Shown: positions 29,001 through 40,690 of the stretch, one piece after another
Numbering within the stretch: position 1 is the first letter of the stretch
Layout: the number at the start of each line of letters is the position of its first letter
NCBI RefSeq assembly: GCF_000184745.1
Contig: NC_014931.1
Span: forward strand, 6,262,001-6,326,000
DNA length: 64,000 nucleotides
Direction: 5' to 3'
From: Variovorax paradoxus EPS
Lineage (GTDB): Bacteria > Pseudomonadota > Gammaproteobacteria > Burkholderiales > Burkholderiaceae_C
The notes under the pieces: generated by a model
What the model saw: only the letters and a program-made list of their open reading frames with translations
Database searches by the model: none
What the model was told of the DNA's origin: nothing
Translations under genes and position numbers: made by a program

Positions 29001-29130
29001 TGCGCCAACTGGCCGGCGCACCGATCATTCCCGGATCTCCGGCATAGGTCTGGATGGCCCATGCCTGGTGCGTGGCCAAGCCGGCGAGCGCCATGGCGAG
29101 TGCGAGTCTGTTCATCCTCTTGGAAGTCAT
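26086..29130 (-). CDS. Autotransporter serine protease (subtilisin-type, S8)
   Basis: 1,014 residues. A signal peptide (MNRLALAMALAGLATHQAWA) precedes an S8 peptidase domain (about 30-400) with the full triad: Asp in GEVDSGYD, His in DRHGTHVGGTIA, Ser in SGTSMAAPHASGALAL; the oxyanion Asn lies in FSAGNGG. A passenger repeat region (GTLTLSGQNSYTGSTAVNGG, autotransporter-associated beta strands) leads to a C-terminal 12-stranded autotransporter barrel (about 730-1014) ending SVGMRVKW. Type V secretion is expected to place the protease on, or release it from, the surface; it might process the neighbouring adhesin, which is a guess. A strong ribosome site (GGAGGA) precedes the ATG. Confidence 0.93.
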   Translation of the reverse strand: MTSKRMNRLALAMALAGLATHQAWAIQTYAGDPGMIGAPASWRTAEFMRDWGLVAMGTEYAYAAGVSGTGIRIGEVDSGYDASHPEFPFSRYHGVLVGAIPGAYDGAYNDRHGTHVGGTIAASRDGGAAVQNMHGVAFNADLFVANTAKTDGANFGRPLPGDSALITVDNQHIADAYRAANAQGVRIISTSWGSPPAGEQYNTLAQMHTANGYYMANNTWIQGAFDAAKTGTLMVFSAGNGGWLNPSPRAAAPYFNPELEKNWLGVSALSAIGQSFNADGSINVPGTQRYNKCGVAKWTCVTAPGHLINGTVLAGGYASLSGTSMAAPHASGALALIMERFSYMTNEQVLTVLKTTATQNATIVDAAGTGTMANPEAGQQVKVPDVVNGWGTPSLRRAMNGPGQFIGPFAVNTQGQNDTWSNDISDVAIRARRAEDTAEAAAWETTRQTRGWTAGLPGGASDADRSEYATGVAREAARSTRVYQGSLEKLGAGTLTLSGQNSYTGSTAVNGGTLRAGAVNAFSGASAHSVGAGGTLDLAGFSQKLPSLANSGVVSLVGAAPGTTLTITGAYVGNNGTLRMGIVPGLGSPASDRLVLDGAGASASGRTSVQIANFGSLGAMTIGNGVELISAINGATTTAQTTKDAFAVAGGHVDAGAYEYRLYAADVNGAGENWYLRSSAPSLGSQIPTYRTEVPMLAALPEQLRQGNLAMLGNVRARMGDDDARVGRNDAGDESGAPLRSAWGRVISTNLKISQQGTASPRSEGQLTGLQAGTDLWADRNWRAGVYVGRLEGDARTRGFARGVFDLAVGSNDLRSDYLGLYGGFTSDAGFYADAVLQGGRHRYTAGPLDSSPSASGKGKSTLLSLEVGQSVALGSDWKIEPQLQFVHQRLNLDDVTLSGARVSQDTDSGWTVRAGVRIKGQIATGAGVLQPYARLNVYRTSSGTDVARFIGPAGWTDIGTRTGGTSTELAGGATLAVGERTSLYAEVGKFFASSGSARVKSGINASVGMRVKW

Positions 29131-29464
29131 GGCGACTGTCCTCCGTGCAGTGTGTTGTTGGAATATTCAGCGTGCGAATCGCTCTTCGAAACGTGTGCAT
29201 GACACGCGCAAGAACGTGTGCAAGACGCGGACCAGTAGCGAAAAAGTCTGAAGAAAAATGCGCCGTTGCACGGCCCACCAAAGCCGTGCGGAAATGCATC
29301 GCGGCGCAGTCTAGAAAACAAGTCGCGCGACAAGAACCCCACGTAAATACCGTGGCGCTAATGCAGCTTTGTTGCATCTGCAGGCTTTCGTCGTACACAT
29401 CCGCGGGGCTGCGGATAATGGCGAACCTTCGTCATCGCAGTTATCTGCGTAGCAGGATGCAACC
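29131..29464. promoter_or_regulatory. Divergent promoter region with a direct repeat
   Basis: 334 bases between the divergent protease and LysE genes. The ten-base sequence AACGTGTGCA occurs at 29190 and again at 29213, 23 bp (about two helical turns) apart, and GTGTGCATGACAC forms a small inverted repeat. This could be an operator; no regulator is assigned. No small gene was seen. Confidence 0.35.
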
Positions 29465-30097
29465 ATGAGCTTGTCCACCTACCTGTTGTTCCTTCCGGCC
29501 TGCTTTGCCATCAACATGGCCTTCGGTCCCAACAACCTGCTGTCGGTCACCAACGGTGCGCGGCACGGCGTGTCGCCCGCGGTGATCGCGGCCAGCGGTC
29601 GCCTCGTGGCCTTCGCGCTCATGATCGCCGTCGCGGGCCTGGGCATGGGCGCGGTGCTGGTGGCATCGGAGCTGGCCTTCGATGTCATCAAGTACATCGG
29701 CGCGGCCTACCTCGTGTGGATCGGCATTCGCCTCTTGCGCGCACCGGCGCCCACGGCCGATGTGCAATCGCAGGGCACCGCCGCGCCGCCTTCGATGCGC
29801 GCGCTGGCACGGCAGGAGTTCACCGTGGCGGCCGGCAATCCGAAGGCCATCCTGGTGTTCACCGCGTTCTTTCCGCAGTTCGTTGTGCCCGGTGCCTACG
29901 CCTCCAGCTATGTGCTGCTGGGTGCGACCTTCCTGGTGTTCGAGCTGATCGCGATCGCGCTCTACGCGATGCTGGGCGCGCGCATGCGCCGGCTGGCGAA
30001 CGGCAGCCGCGCGATGCGCTGGTTCAACAAGGTGAGCGGCAGCATGATGGTCGGCTTTGGGTTGATCCTCGCCTTCACGCGCCGACCCACCTCCTGA
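29465..30097 (+). CDS. LysE-family amino-acid exporter
   Basis: 210 residues with six hydrophobic segments. The N-terminus LPACFAINMAFGPNNLLSVT and the central AAGNPKAILVFTAFFPQF are typical of the LysE/RhtB superfamily, which exports amino acids and related metabolites through the inner membrane. The substrate is not predictable. Convergent with recG across a palindromic element. Confidence 0.9.
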   Translation: MSLSTYLLFLPACFAINMAFGPNNLLSVTNGARHGVSPAVIAASGRLVAFALMIAVAGLGMGAVLVASELAFDVIKYIGAAYLVWIGIRLLRAPAPTADVQSQGTAAPPSMRALARQEFTVAAGNPKAILVFTAFFPQFVVPGAYASSYVLLGATFLVFELIAIALYAMLGARMRRLANGSRAMRWFNKVSGSMMVGFGLILAFTRRPTS

Positions 30098-30107
30098 TTT
30101 CACACGC

Positions 30108-30167
30108 CCGTTCGGGCTGAGCTTGTCGAAGCCTCGCGCAGCGCTTCGACAAGCTCAGCGTGAACGG
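30108..30167. repeat. 60-bp palindromic intergenic element, copy 1
   Basis: Arms CCGTTCGGGCTGAGCTTGTC ... and its complement (GACAAGCTCAGCGTGAACGG) pair around a short GC-rich loop. It lies between the convergent LysE and recG genes; a near-identical copy at 45537 sits between another convergent pair. Probably a two-way transcription terminator and a dispersed repeat family. Confidence 0.85.
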
Positions 30168-30201
30168 ATTCTTGTTGCTCGCCGACCTTGAGTTGGCTCG
30201 C

Positions 30202-32328
30202 TCAGGCTTTCAGGTACTCGGCCTTGGTGCCCAGCCAGCGGTCGATGTGCCGCTGGGCCAGGTCAGGGTGCTTCTCGAGCATCACCGGTGCGAGTTCACG
30301 GGCCCAGTCGAGCAGCAGCGTGTCGGTGGTCAGGTCGGCGAAGCGCAACAGCGGCGCCCCCGACTGGCGAGCGCCCAGGAATTCGCCAGGGCCGCGAATC
30401 TCCAGGTCGCGCCGCGCGATCTCGAAGCCGTCGCCCGTCTCGGCCATCGCCTTGAGCCGCGCGCGCGCCGCCTCGCCCACGCGGCCACTGTCGCCCGGCG
30501 CGTAGAGCAGCACGCAAGCCGAAGCCGCCGCGCCGCGCCCCACGCGCCCGCGCAACTGGTGCAACTGCGAAAGCCCGAAACGCTCCGCATGCTCGATCAC
30601 CATCAACGAGGCGTTCGGCACATCGACGCCCACTTCGATCACCGTCGTGCTCACCAGCACCTGAATCTCGTTGGCGGTGAAGGCGGCCATCACCGCCTGC
30701 TTCTCGGCCGTGGGCATGCGCGAATGCAGCAGGCCGACATGGACGGCCTCGCCCAGCGTCCCGGCGAGTTCGTCGCGCGTTTCGGTGGCGTTGCGCAGGT
30801 CGACCGCCTCGCTTTCCTCGATCAGCGGACACACCCAGTAGACCTGCCGGCCCTGCGCGATCTGCGCCTGGATGCGGTCGATCACCTCGTCGCGCCGGTG
30901 GTCGGCCACCAGCTTGGTGACGATGGGCGTGCGGCCCGGCGGCAGCTCGTCGAGCGTGGAGACGTCCAGGTCGGCGTAGTAGCTCATCGCGAGCGTGCGC
31001 GGAATCGGGGTGGCGCTCATCATCAGCAGGTGCGGTTCGAGGTGGCCCACCGCCTTGCCGCGCAATGCAAGGCGCTGCGCCACGCCGAAGCGGTGCTGCT
31101 CGTCGATGATCGCGAGCGCGAGGTTCTTGAAGCGCACCTTCTCCGAGATGACCGCGTGCGTGCCGATGACCAGCGCGGCCTCGCCGCTCTCGACGGCGGC
31201 CGACATCGCGTCGCGCTCTTTCTTCTTCTGGCTGCCGGTGAGCCAGGCCACGCGCAGGCCGCGCTCGGCCAGCAGTGGATCGAGCCAGCCCACGAGCTTG
31301 CCGAAGTGCTGCGCCGCGAGGATTTCGGTCGGCGCCATCAGCGCGCACTGGAAGCCCGCGTCGATGGCTCGCGCCGCCGCCAGCGCCGCCACCACGGTCT
31401 TGCCCGAACCGACGTCGCCTTGCAGGAGCCGGTGCATCGGAATCTCGCGGCCGAGGTCGCGCGTGATCTCTTCGCCTACACGCTGCTGCGCACCGGTCAG
31501 GCCGAAGGGCAGCACCGCGAGCAGTTGCGCATGCAGCGACGTCGCCACGGGTTCCGGCGACGAAGGCAGCACCGGGGCACGTTGGGCGGCGCGTTCCATG
31601 CGGGCCTGCAATTGCGAGAGCTGCTGCGCGAGCAGCTCCTCGGCCTTGATGCGCTGCCAGGCCGGGTGGCTGTGATCTTCCAGCGTCGCCATCGCCACGT
31701 CGGGCGTGGGGTAGTGCAGGAAGGTGAGCGAACTGCGCAGGTCCCATGCGCCGCCCAGGCCGATCTGCACGGGAATCGTCTCGTCGAGCACCGCGCGTGC
31801 GAGGCCCGAACGCACCTCGCGTCGCAGCACCGGCTGTGCGAGGCCGGCCACGGTCGAATACACCGGCGTGAGCGCCTCCGGCAGCGAGGTGCCCGCGGCC
31901 TTGACCGTGGGATGCATGATCTGCCGCCCCACGAAGCCGCCGCGCATCTCGCCCCGCACGCGCACCCGCGCGCCGACCGCGAGCTGCTTCTGCTGCGACG
32001 GGTAGAAGTTGAAGAAGCGCAACTGGCAGGTGTCGCTGCCGTCGTCGATGGTGGCAATCAGCTGGCGGCGCGGGCGATACACCACCTCGCACTCGGTGAC
32101 CACGCCCTCGACCTGCGCCATGTCGCCGTCGCGCGTGTCGGCGAGCTTGACGATGCGGGTCTCGTCCTCGTAGCGCATCGGGAGGTAGAGCGCGAAGTCG
32201 ATGTCGCGCACGAGGCCGAGCTTGCGCAGGGCGCGCTGCACGAGGCTCAGGCCGGTGCCGGGCGGCTGCGGTGGCGACGGCGCGGTGGCGGCGTCCGCGG
32301 ACTTGGAGGGAGCTTTCTTGGCGGGCAC
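30202..32328 (-). CDS. recG: ATP-dependent DNA helicase RecG
   Basis: About 708 residues. RecG unwinds branched DNA, reverses stalled forks and processes Holliday junctions. A wedge/OB domain lies in the first 200 residues (GVVTECEVVYRPRRQLIATI); helicase motifs include Walker A GDVGSGKTVVAALA, DEQH as motif II (AIIDEQHRFGV), SATPIPRT as motif III, and the VGVDVPNASLMVIEHAERFG and QLRGRVGRG segments. The start is probably GTG 32328 or TTG 32334; no ATG fits. It follows the epimerase gene almost without a gap and is likely translationally coupled to it. Confidence 0.94.
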   Translation of the reverse strand: MPAKKAPSKSADAATAPSPPQPPGTGLSLVQRALRKLGLVRDIDFALYLPMRYEDETRIVKLADTRDGDMAQVEGVVTECEVVYRPRRQLIATIDDGSDTCQLRFFNFYPSQQKQLAVGARVRVRGEMRGGFVGRQIMHPTVKAAGTSLPEALTPVYSTVAGLAQPVLRREVRSGLARAVLDETIPVQIGLGGAWDLRSSLTFLHYPTPDVAMATLEDHSHPAWQRIKAEELLAQQLSQLQARMERAAQRAPVLPSSPEPVATSLHAQLLAVLPFGLTGAQQRVGEEITRDLGREIPMHRLLQGDVGSGKTVVAALAAARAIDAGFQCALMAPTEILAAQHFGKLVGWLDPLLAERGLRVAWLTGSQKKKERDAMSAAVESGEAALVIGTHAVISEKVRFKNLALAIIDEQHRFGVAQRLALRGKAVGHLEPHLLMMSATPIPRTLAMSYYADLDVSTLDELPPGRTPIVTKLVADHRRDEVIDRIQAQIAQGRQVYWVCPLIEESEAVDLRNATETRDELAGTLGEAVHVGLLHSRMPTAEKQAVMAAFTANEIQVLVSTTVIEVGVDVPNASLMVIEHAERFGLSQLHQLRGRVGRGAAASACVLLYAPGDSGRVGEAARARLKAMAETGDGFEIARRDLEIRGPGEFLGARQSGAPLLRFADLTTDTLLLDWARELAPVMLEKHPDLAQRHIDRWLGTKAEYLKA

Positions 32329-32339
32329 GGGCAAGGCTT

Positions 32340-33832
32340 CTATCGCGGCCGGCAGAGGTCCGTCAAGGCGCTGCGGGCGTCGGGGAATGCGAACCGGAAC
32401 CCGGTCTGAAGCAGGCGGGCCGGCACCACGCGCTGGCCTTCGAGCAGCAGGTCGGCCTGTTCGCCGAGCAGCAGCTTGACCGGCGCTGCGGGCGTTGGCA
32501 TCCAGAAGGGGCGATGCATGACGCTCGCGGCCACGCGCGTGAAGTCCTCCTGGCTGAGCGCGCCGGGTGCGGTGAAGTTGAAGGCCTGCGCGGTCGCAGG
32601 TCCGTCGGTTCCCGCCTGCTCGGCAGCGCTCCACACGTGGGCCATGGCACGGATGACGTCGTGCACGTGCACCCACGACAGCCATTGCCGCCCGCTCCCC
32701 AGCCGTCCGCCCATGCCCAGCGCGACGGGCAGCAGCAGTTGCGGCAGCGAGCCCTGGTGGCCCAGCACGAATCCGAAGCGCATGCAGGCGACGTGCACAC
32801 CATGTGCGGTCGCGGCTCGCGCCGCGTTCTCCCATCTTTGGCACAGCGTCGACATGAAGATGTCCTGCGGCGGCGCGTCTTCGGTCAGCTCGGCGGCATC
32901 GCCTTGCGGCTGCACGCCGTAGTAGCCGATGGCCGAGCCCGACAGCAGCAGCCAGGGCTTGCGCGGTCGCGTGGCGATCCACGCGACCAGCGTGCGGGTG
33001 AGGCCCTCGCGGCTTTGCAGCAGCTGCTGCTGGCGCCGTTCGCTCCAGCGCTGGCCGAGGATGCGTGCGCCCGCGAGATTGATCACCACGTCGCACGGGT
33101 CGGTCTCGGGGATCTGGTCGAGCCGCTGCACGCAGCGCACCGCGCCGCCGAAGTTCCATGCGGCCGAGCGTGCGTCGCGAGTCCAGACCGTCACGGCATG
33201 GCCATCGGCCACGAGATGGCGCACCAGCGTCTGGCCGATGAAGCCGGTGCCGCCCGTGACCAGCACGCGCTGCGGCTTCGTGCCGAAACGCACCGGCGCC
33301 TTGATGGCTCGCGTCTCCTCCTGCGCCGTCCGGCGGAACAGCGCACGTGCCGCGAGTCCGTCGCGCAGCCCCGAGACGCCGACACCCACGCCGCACAGCG
33401 CCAGGAAGGCGCCCAGCCAGCCTTGCGGATGCCACGCCAGCGCCGTCGGCTGTGCGGCCCAGTCCACCGCATTCATCGCCAGCAGCGCGATGAATGCGCC
33501 GGCGTTGATGGCCAGCACGGTGTGCGTGACGCGCTCGGTCGGCGGCAGGAGACGACTGCCGTCTTCCACCACGAAGTCCCACAGCGTGAGCACGATCTCG
33601 ACGCCGAACACCGCCAGCAGCACCCACGCCCATACGCCATGCCAGGCCCACGACGACAGCCCGATGAACATCGCGCAGTAGATCGACGAATGCACCGCAT
33701 GGATCGCCAGCTCGCGCCGCGCCGTGTTGCGCTGCGCGAGGGCCTCGGTGCCTTCGTGGTGATAGAGCGTGTCGAACGCGCCCGTCAGCCCCTGCGCGGC
33801 CATGAGTTGCAGCGCCAGCAGGTGCGTGTCGA

Positions 33833-33836
<4 letters not shown>
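32340..33836 (-). CDS. Membrane-domain fusion TIGR01777-type NAD-epimerase
   Basis: 498 residues. Residues 1-165 form a membrane domain with four or more hydrophobic helices (LSSWAWHGVWAWVLLAVFG, GWLGAFLALCGVGVGVSGL). From about residue 185 an extended-SDR/epimerase domain begins with the Rossmann motif VLVTGGTGFIGQTLVRHL and continues with SGSAIGYYG and the C-terminal domain DUF1731-like segment (LLGEQADLLLEGQRVVPARL) typical of TIGR01777 proteins. The soluble domain alone is the common form; the fused membrane part is less usual. Substrate unknown. The start overlaps the stop of the DUF4166 gene (ATGA). Confidence 0.85.
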
Positions 33837-36854
<3,018 letters not shown>

Positions 36855-36874
36855 CCAGCGGGCCGGTCCGCGCC

Positions 36875-37249
36875 CTACTTCGCGGCGCCCGGCGGCTTGA
36901 TCGCGAGCGGCGTGGTGTAGGGCTCGATGCGCAGCAGGTCGTTCTTGAAGACGACGATCTGCCGCAGCGGCGCCTGCACCAGCGCGCCGCCCTCGCCGTG
37001 CTGCGAGGCGTACTGCCACAGCGTGAGCTGGCCCTTGTCGGCCAGCATGGCGGCCAGGCGCTGCACCGGCGGTGTCGTGCCGGCGCCGAGCTGGGCCGCC
37101 TCGATGCCCACGACAACGTCGTCGCGCGGCGAGACCACCTTGAACAACAGCACCGGTGCCGTTCCCGCCTGGGCGCGCACCTGCCGCGCCACGATGAAGG
37201 CCGGCAGAAGCGCAAAGCTGACCAAGGCGCGGCGGTGGAAGGAGTTCAT
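36875..37249 (-). CDS. Small exported hypothetical protein
   Basis: 124 residues, start MNSFHRRALVSFALLPAFIVA with a probable signal peptide ending near VRAQA. The mature part has no known motif (VVVGIEAAQLGAGTTPPVQR, LRQIVVFKNDLLRIEPYT). The ATG has GGAAGGAG just upstream, which supports it. Convergent with tgt (20-base gap). Function not recognised. Confidence 0.6.
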   Translation of the reverse strand: MNSFHRRALVSFALLPAFIVARQVRAQAGTAPVLLFKVVSPRDDVVVGIEAAQLGAGTTPPVQRLAAMLADKGQLTLWQYASQHGEGGALVQAPLRQIVVFKNDLLRIEPYTTPLAIKPPGAAK

Positions 37250-37392
37250 GTCGGCAAGCCTATCCACGCCACGCCCTCCTGCCCACAGGCCGGAAGCCAT
37301 ACGCCGGGCGGAAGCCCGCGTTTCCCCCATGGCGGCGGCATCCGGTACGCTCGTGGCCTGTTTCCATCTTCATCGCCGTCGTCTTCATTCCC

Positions 37393-38175
37393 ATGACCAC
37401 AGCCACCTCAACCTCTCCCTACACCGCTCGCTATCCGTCGCTCGCCGGGCGCACCGTCTTCATCTCGGGCGGCGCCAGCGGCATCGGCGAATCGCTGGTG
37501 CGGGCCTTCCACGCGCAGGGCGCCAAGGTCGGTTTCTGCGACCTCGACACGGCCGCCGGCACGGCGCTCGCCGCCGAGTTGCAGGGCGAGACGCCCGCGC
37601 TGTTCAGCGTCTGCGACGTGACCGACACGGCCGCGCTGGCCGCGACCATCGCTGGTGTTCGGGCGCGCTTCGGGCCCATCGGTGTGCTGCTGAACAACGC
37701 GGCCAACGACCGGCGCCACGAAATGGCCGATGTGACCAGCGAGGACTTCGACCGCCTCGTGGCCGTCAACATCAAGCACCAGTTCTTTGCCGCACAGGCC
37801 GTGGCCGAGGACATGCGCGCACTGGGCGGCGGCTCGATCATCAACTTCGGCTCGATCAGCTGGATGATGAAAGGGCGTGGCTACCCGGTCTATCAAGCCT
37901 GCAAGGCGGGTGTGCGCGGCCTCACGCGCTCGCTGGCGCGCGACCTCGGCAAGCAGAACATCCGGGTCAATACGATCATGCCGGGCTGGGTGATGACCGA
38001 GCGGCAGATCAAGCTGTGGGTGAAGCCCGAATCCGCCGCGGAAATCGATGCGGCCCAGTGCCTACCGGGGCGCGTGATGGCCGAGGACATCGCGGCGATG
38101 GCGCTGTTCCTCGCCGCCGACGATTCGCGGATGTGCACCGCGCAGGATTACGTGGTGGACGCCGGCTGGATCTGA
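37393..38175 (+). CDS. SDR-family oxidoreductase
   Basis: 260 residues, classical short-chain dehydrogenase. Cofactor motif FISGGASGIGES at residue 24 on, NNAA at about 103, catalytic Ser in NFGSISWMM, and the YQACK pair (Tyr-x3-Lys) at about 170. The closest type seems to be sugar or aldose dehydrogenases of the galactose/arabinose group, from the ending DDSRMCTAQDYVVDAGW, but this is uncertain. Followed by a strong terminator. Confidence 0.85.
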   Translation: MTTATSTSPYTARYPSLAGRTVFISGGASGIGESLVRAFHAQGAKVGFCDLDTAAGTALAAELQGETPALFSVCDVTDTAALAATIAGVRARFGPIGVLLNNAANDRRHEMADVTSEDFDRLVAVNIKHQFFAAQAVAEDMRALGGGSIINFGSISWMMKGRGYPVYQACKAGVRGLTRSLARDLGKQNIRVNTIMPGWVMTERQIKLWVKPESAAEIDAAQCLPGRVMAEDIAAMALFLAADDSRMCTAQDYVVDAGWI

Positions 38176-38200
38176 AGCCTTTCGCCGCTCCCTTCAAAGC

Positions 38201-38227
38201 AAAAAGCCCGGCAGTGCCGGGCTTTTT
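38201..38227. terminator. Bidirectional intrinsic terminator
   Basis: An 8-bp GC-rich stem (AGCCCGGC/GCCGGGCT, three-base loop) with five A before and six T after. It separates the SDR gene from the convergent DUF3597 gene. Confidence 0.9.
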
Positions 38228-38250
38228 TGGTTGAGCGAACCGAAGGGCGA

Positions 38251-38628
38251 TCAGTCGCGCAGTTCAGCAGGCAGCGTGCCGCCATTGGCTGCGATGCGGG
38301 TCATCACCTGCTTGTGCAGGCCGATGTTCCATTCGGCCGAACCCGGCTCGCCGTCGCTGTAGAGAATTTCGCTGGCCAGCTCCTTGCGCGCGGCGAGGCT
38401 GCTGTCCAGGCCCAGCAACTTGAGCAGGTCGACGATCGAGGTGCGCCAGTTCAGGCTGGCGGCACCAGGCATTGCGTCGAGGATCGCTGGCACGTCGCCC
38501 AGCGGGATCGAGGGCGGCGGTGCCGCAACGGCCGGTGCGCCCGGTGCAGGCGCCGGCGGTGCGGCGACGACTTCAGCGGCGTTGGCCGACGGAAAAATCT
38601 TGGAAAAAATCTTGCCGAAAAAGCTCAT
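38251..38628 (-). CDS. DUF3597 domain protein
   Basis: 125 residues, start MSFFGKIFSKIFP, an Ala/Pro-rich linker (residues 18-45), then a compact helical domain (LNWRTSIVDLLKLLGLDSSL ... IGLHKQVMTRIAANGGTLPA) matching DUF3597. These small proteins are LysM-associated or cytoplasmic in other species; function unknown. Well supported by the ribosome site GGAGG upstream of the ATG. Confidence 0.85.
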   Translation of the reverse strand: MSFFGKIFSKIFPSANAAEVVAAPPAPAPGAPAVAAPPPSIPLGDVPAILDAMPGAASLNWRTSIVDLLKLLGLDSSLAARKELASEILYSDGEPGSAEWNIGLHKQVMTRIAANGGTLPAELRD

Positions 38629-38814
38629 GGAAGGAGGTCCTCGTCGTGTGTTGTGGAGGCCGGGCGACGCATGAAAGTGAACGCCGGCTGCGTGCGAAAT
38701 GCAGCGCAGGCCAAGGTTCTAACACTTTGCGGCGACAGCTTCGCCAAAAAGGATGACCACGCAGCGTGCGGAATACCCGCTCGCAGTGGAAAGATTCCGT
38801 GCCTCCGCGCCCCC

Positions 38815-39879
38815 TCAAGCCGGCGCTGTGCCGCCACCGGCCACCGCATGCGCCGAGGTGCCGCAGGCGTGGCAAAACTTCGAGAACGCACTCTTGCGCG
38901 ATTCGCATTGGCCGCAGTGATCGAACAGACCGATGCCGCAGTGCGGGCAGAAATCGATCTCGCCGTTCTTCAGGTCGACCGGCCGTTCGCAGCCTGGGCA
39001 TACGCCCTTGCCGAGCCGCGCGAGCGCGACGTCGTAGCTCAACTCCTCGCGGCGCACCTGGTCGGGCTGCTGCTCGGCGAGCTTCTGGCGCGCGAGGTAG
39101 GCGTTGAGCGCAACGATCGCGTAGCGCCCCACGAGCACCGTGAGCAAGATGCCCACCACGTAGCGCACATAGCCGCCGTAGCTCGGCAGGTAGGGCACCA
39201 ACTCCACGAAGAACGCGAACAGCGCAAAGAAGATGAAGCCCCAGACGAACGGCCAATAGGTGCTCTTGCGCTTTTTCGCGAACAGCCAGCCGGCCACGGC
39301 CAGCAGCGGCAGCGTGAGCGCGAGGCGGTAGGCGAACACCCGCAGCTCGATGCGCCGGTACTCGGCATCGAGCTTCACCTGCGCATCGCGCTCCAGTTCC
39401 GCGAGCGTCGTGCGGGCGCGCTGCTCGGCCTGGCGCGCATCGAGCATGATTTTTTGCTGCGCGTTGACCTGGCGCTGGACGGCGTCTTCCTTCTGCTTGA
39501 ACGCGTCGAGCGCCTTGGTGCGCGCGATGAGTTCGGTGTCCTGGTCGGGCTGCGCGGTGGCGCGGCGGGTGGCGATCCAGTTGCCGAAGGTCTCGCGCGC
39601 ATTGGCGCTGGCCTGCTGCGCGGCATTGAGCTGCAGGCGGATCTGGTCGAGGTCGCGTGAGGCCTGAAGCTCGGCGGCCTCGGAGGCCTTGATGGTGTCG
39701 CGCAGCGGCTCGGCCGCGGGCAGGTCGATGAAGTCGTCGATGCCGCGCACGCGCTCGACCTGCGGCAGGTCGCCGACGACCGTGCTGCCCAGGCCGATCA
39801 GGAAGCTCGCGAACACCAGCGCCACGAGCCAAAGGCCGCGGCGGAACCATTTTTCGGACAGGCGCAATGACTTGCTCAT
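38815..39879 (-). CDS. Membrane protein with coiled coil and C-terminal zinc ribbons
   Basis: 354 residues. A first membrane helix (about 14-34: GLWLVALVFASFLIGLGSTV), a long periplasmic or cytoplasmic helical segment rich in Ala/Gln/Arg (about 65-185, probable coiled coil), three further membrane helices (about 185-260), and a C-terminal double zinc ribbon with four CxxC motifs (CPGCERPV, CPHCGIG, CGQCESR, CHACGTS). Starting at ATG 39879. No family name recognised; it resembles serine endopeptidase-like zinc-ribbon proteins only in the ribbon. Confidence 0.75.
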   Translation of the reverse strand: MSKSLRLSEKWFRRGLWLVALVFASFLIGLGSTVVGDLPQVERVRGIDDFIDLPAAEPLRDTIKASEAAELQASRDLDQIRLQLNAAQQASANARETFGNWIATRRATAQPDQDTELIARTKALDAFKQKEDAVQRQVNAQQKIMLDARQAEQRARTTLAELERDAQVKLDAEYRRIELRVFAYRLALTLPLLAVAGWLFAKKRKSTYWPFVWGFIFFALFAFFVELVPYLPSYGGYVRYVVGILLTVLVGRYAIVALNAYLARQKLAEQQPDQVRREELSYDVALARLGKGVCPGCERPVDLKNGEIDFCPHCGIGLFDHCGQCESRKSAFSKFCHACGTSAHAVAGGGTAPA

Positions 39880-39904
39880 TCGTTTTCTTTCTGAAGATTT
39901 CTTC

Positions 39905-40690
39905 TTACTGCAGCTTGAACGCCACCGGCGCCGCACCCAGCCCCGCGCGCGGCATCCACGCGAAGACCGAGTCGACCGTCACCGTCTCGATGCGGTCCGA
40001 GAACCGCTTTTCGTTCGGGTGATCGTCGAAGGCGATGTTGGCCGAGCCCACGCGGCCGCCGAGGCGCGTCAGCGGACCGAGCTTCAGCGTGGTCGGCTCA
40101 TAGCCCTTGAACTGCATCCACGCCTGCGCCTGCGCGCGGTTGTTGATGGTGGCGGGCTCCATGGCGGCGGCCAGCGTCTCGACAGCCCATTGGTTCGACT
40201 GCTGGTACTTCTGTCCCCATGCGTAGCTCACGATGCTGTAGGGCGCCACGTTGAGCCGCACGATGCGCGAAGGCGACTCGCCGAGCGCGGCCAGCAACTG
40301 CGTCTGCACCTGCGGCGTAGGAACCACCCAGGCGGCCTCGTAGCGCCACAGGTCGTCGAGGAAGAACTCGCCCAGCCCCTGCCGATAGACCGCCGCCACC
40401 GCCGTGCCGCACTGGTTGAGCTTGTGCACCACGCGCCACGGGCCCTCGTCGGTCTTGTAGGCGATGCCCAGGTGCGAGTAGCGCAGGCCGTACTTGCTCA
40501 GGTCCTGCCCCGCACGCGCCAGCAGCACGACACGGGCGCCGCTCGCGTCGAGCTGCTGCGAGGTGCGCTCGGCCAGTTGCATGCCCTTGACGATGAGCGC
40601 CGGGCTCGGCTTGACCTGCTCGCACGAGCGGCCGGCCTGCGCCTGGAGCGCCGCGAACGCAAGCAGGCACACCGCAAGCGCGCGCTTCAT
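39905..40690 (-). CDS. DUF2145 family protein (exported)
   Basis: 261 residues with a signal peptide (MKRALAVCLLAFAALQAQA). The domain includes YGLRYSHLGIAYKTDEGPWR and VVHKLNQCGTAVAAVYRQGL; the SHLGIAY plus later Cys arrangement recalls papain-fold hydrolases of the permuted NlpC/P60 type, which is only an idea. Its start overlaps the previous gene by ATGA, so it is coupled to the small exported protein upstream. Confidence 0.8.
   Translation of the reverse strand: MKRALAVCLLAFAALQAQAGRSCEQVKPSPALIVKGMQLAERTSQQLDASGARVVLLARAGQDLSKYGLRYSHLGIAYKTDEGPWRVVHKLNQCGTAVAAVYRQGLGEFFLDDLWRYEAAWVVPTPQVQTQLLAALGESPSRIVRLNVAPYSIVSYAWGQKYQQSNQWAVETLAAAMEPATINNRAQAQAWMQFKGYEPTTLKLGPLTRLGGRVGSANIAFDDHPNEKRFSDRIETVTVDSVFAWMPRAGLGAAPVAFKLQ

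Noticed and set aside
16274..30201. Interpretation of the oxyR-recG interval as a prophage or integrative element
   Set aside because: No integrase, transposase, att-like direct repeats or tRNA at its edges; the content fits piecemeal gain and loss.
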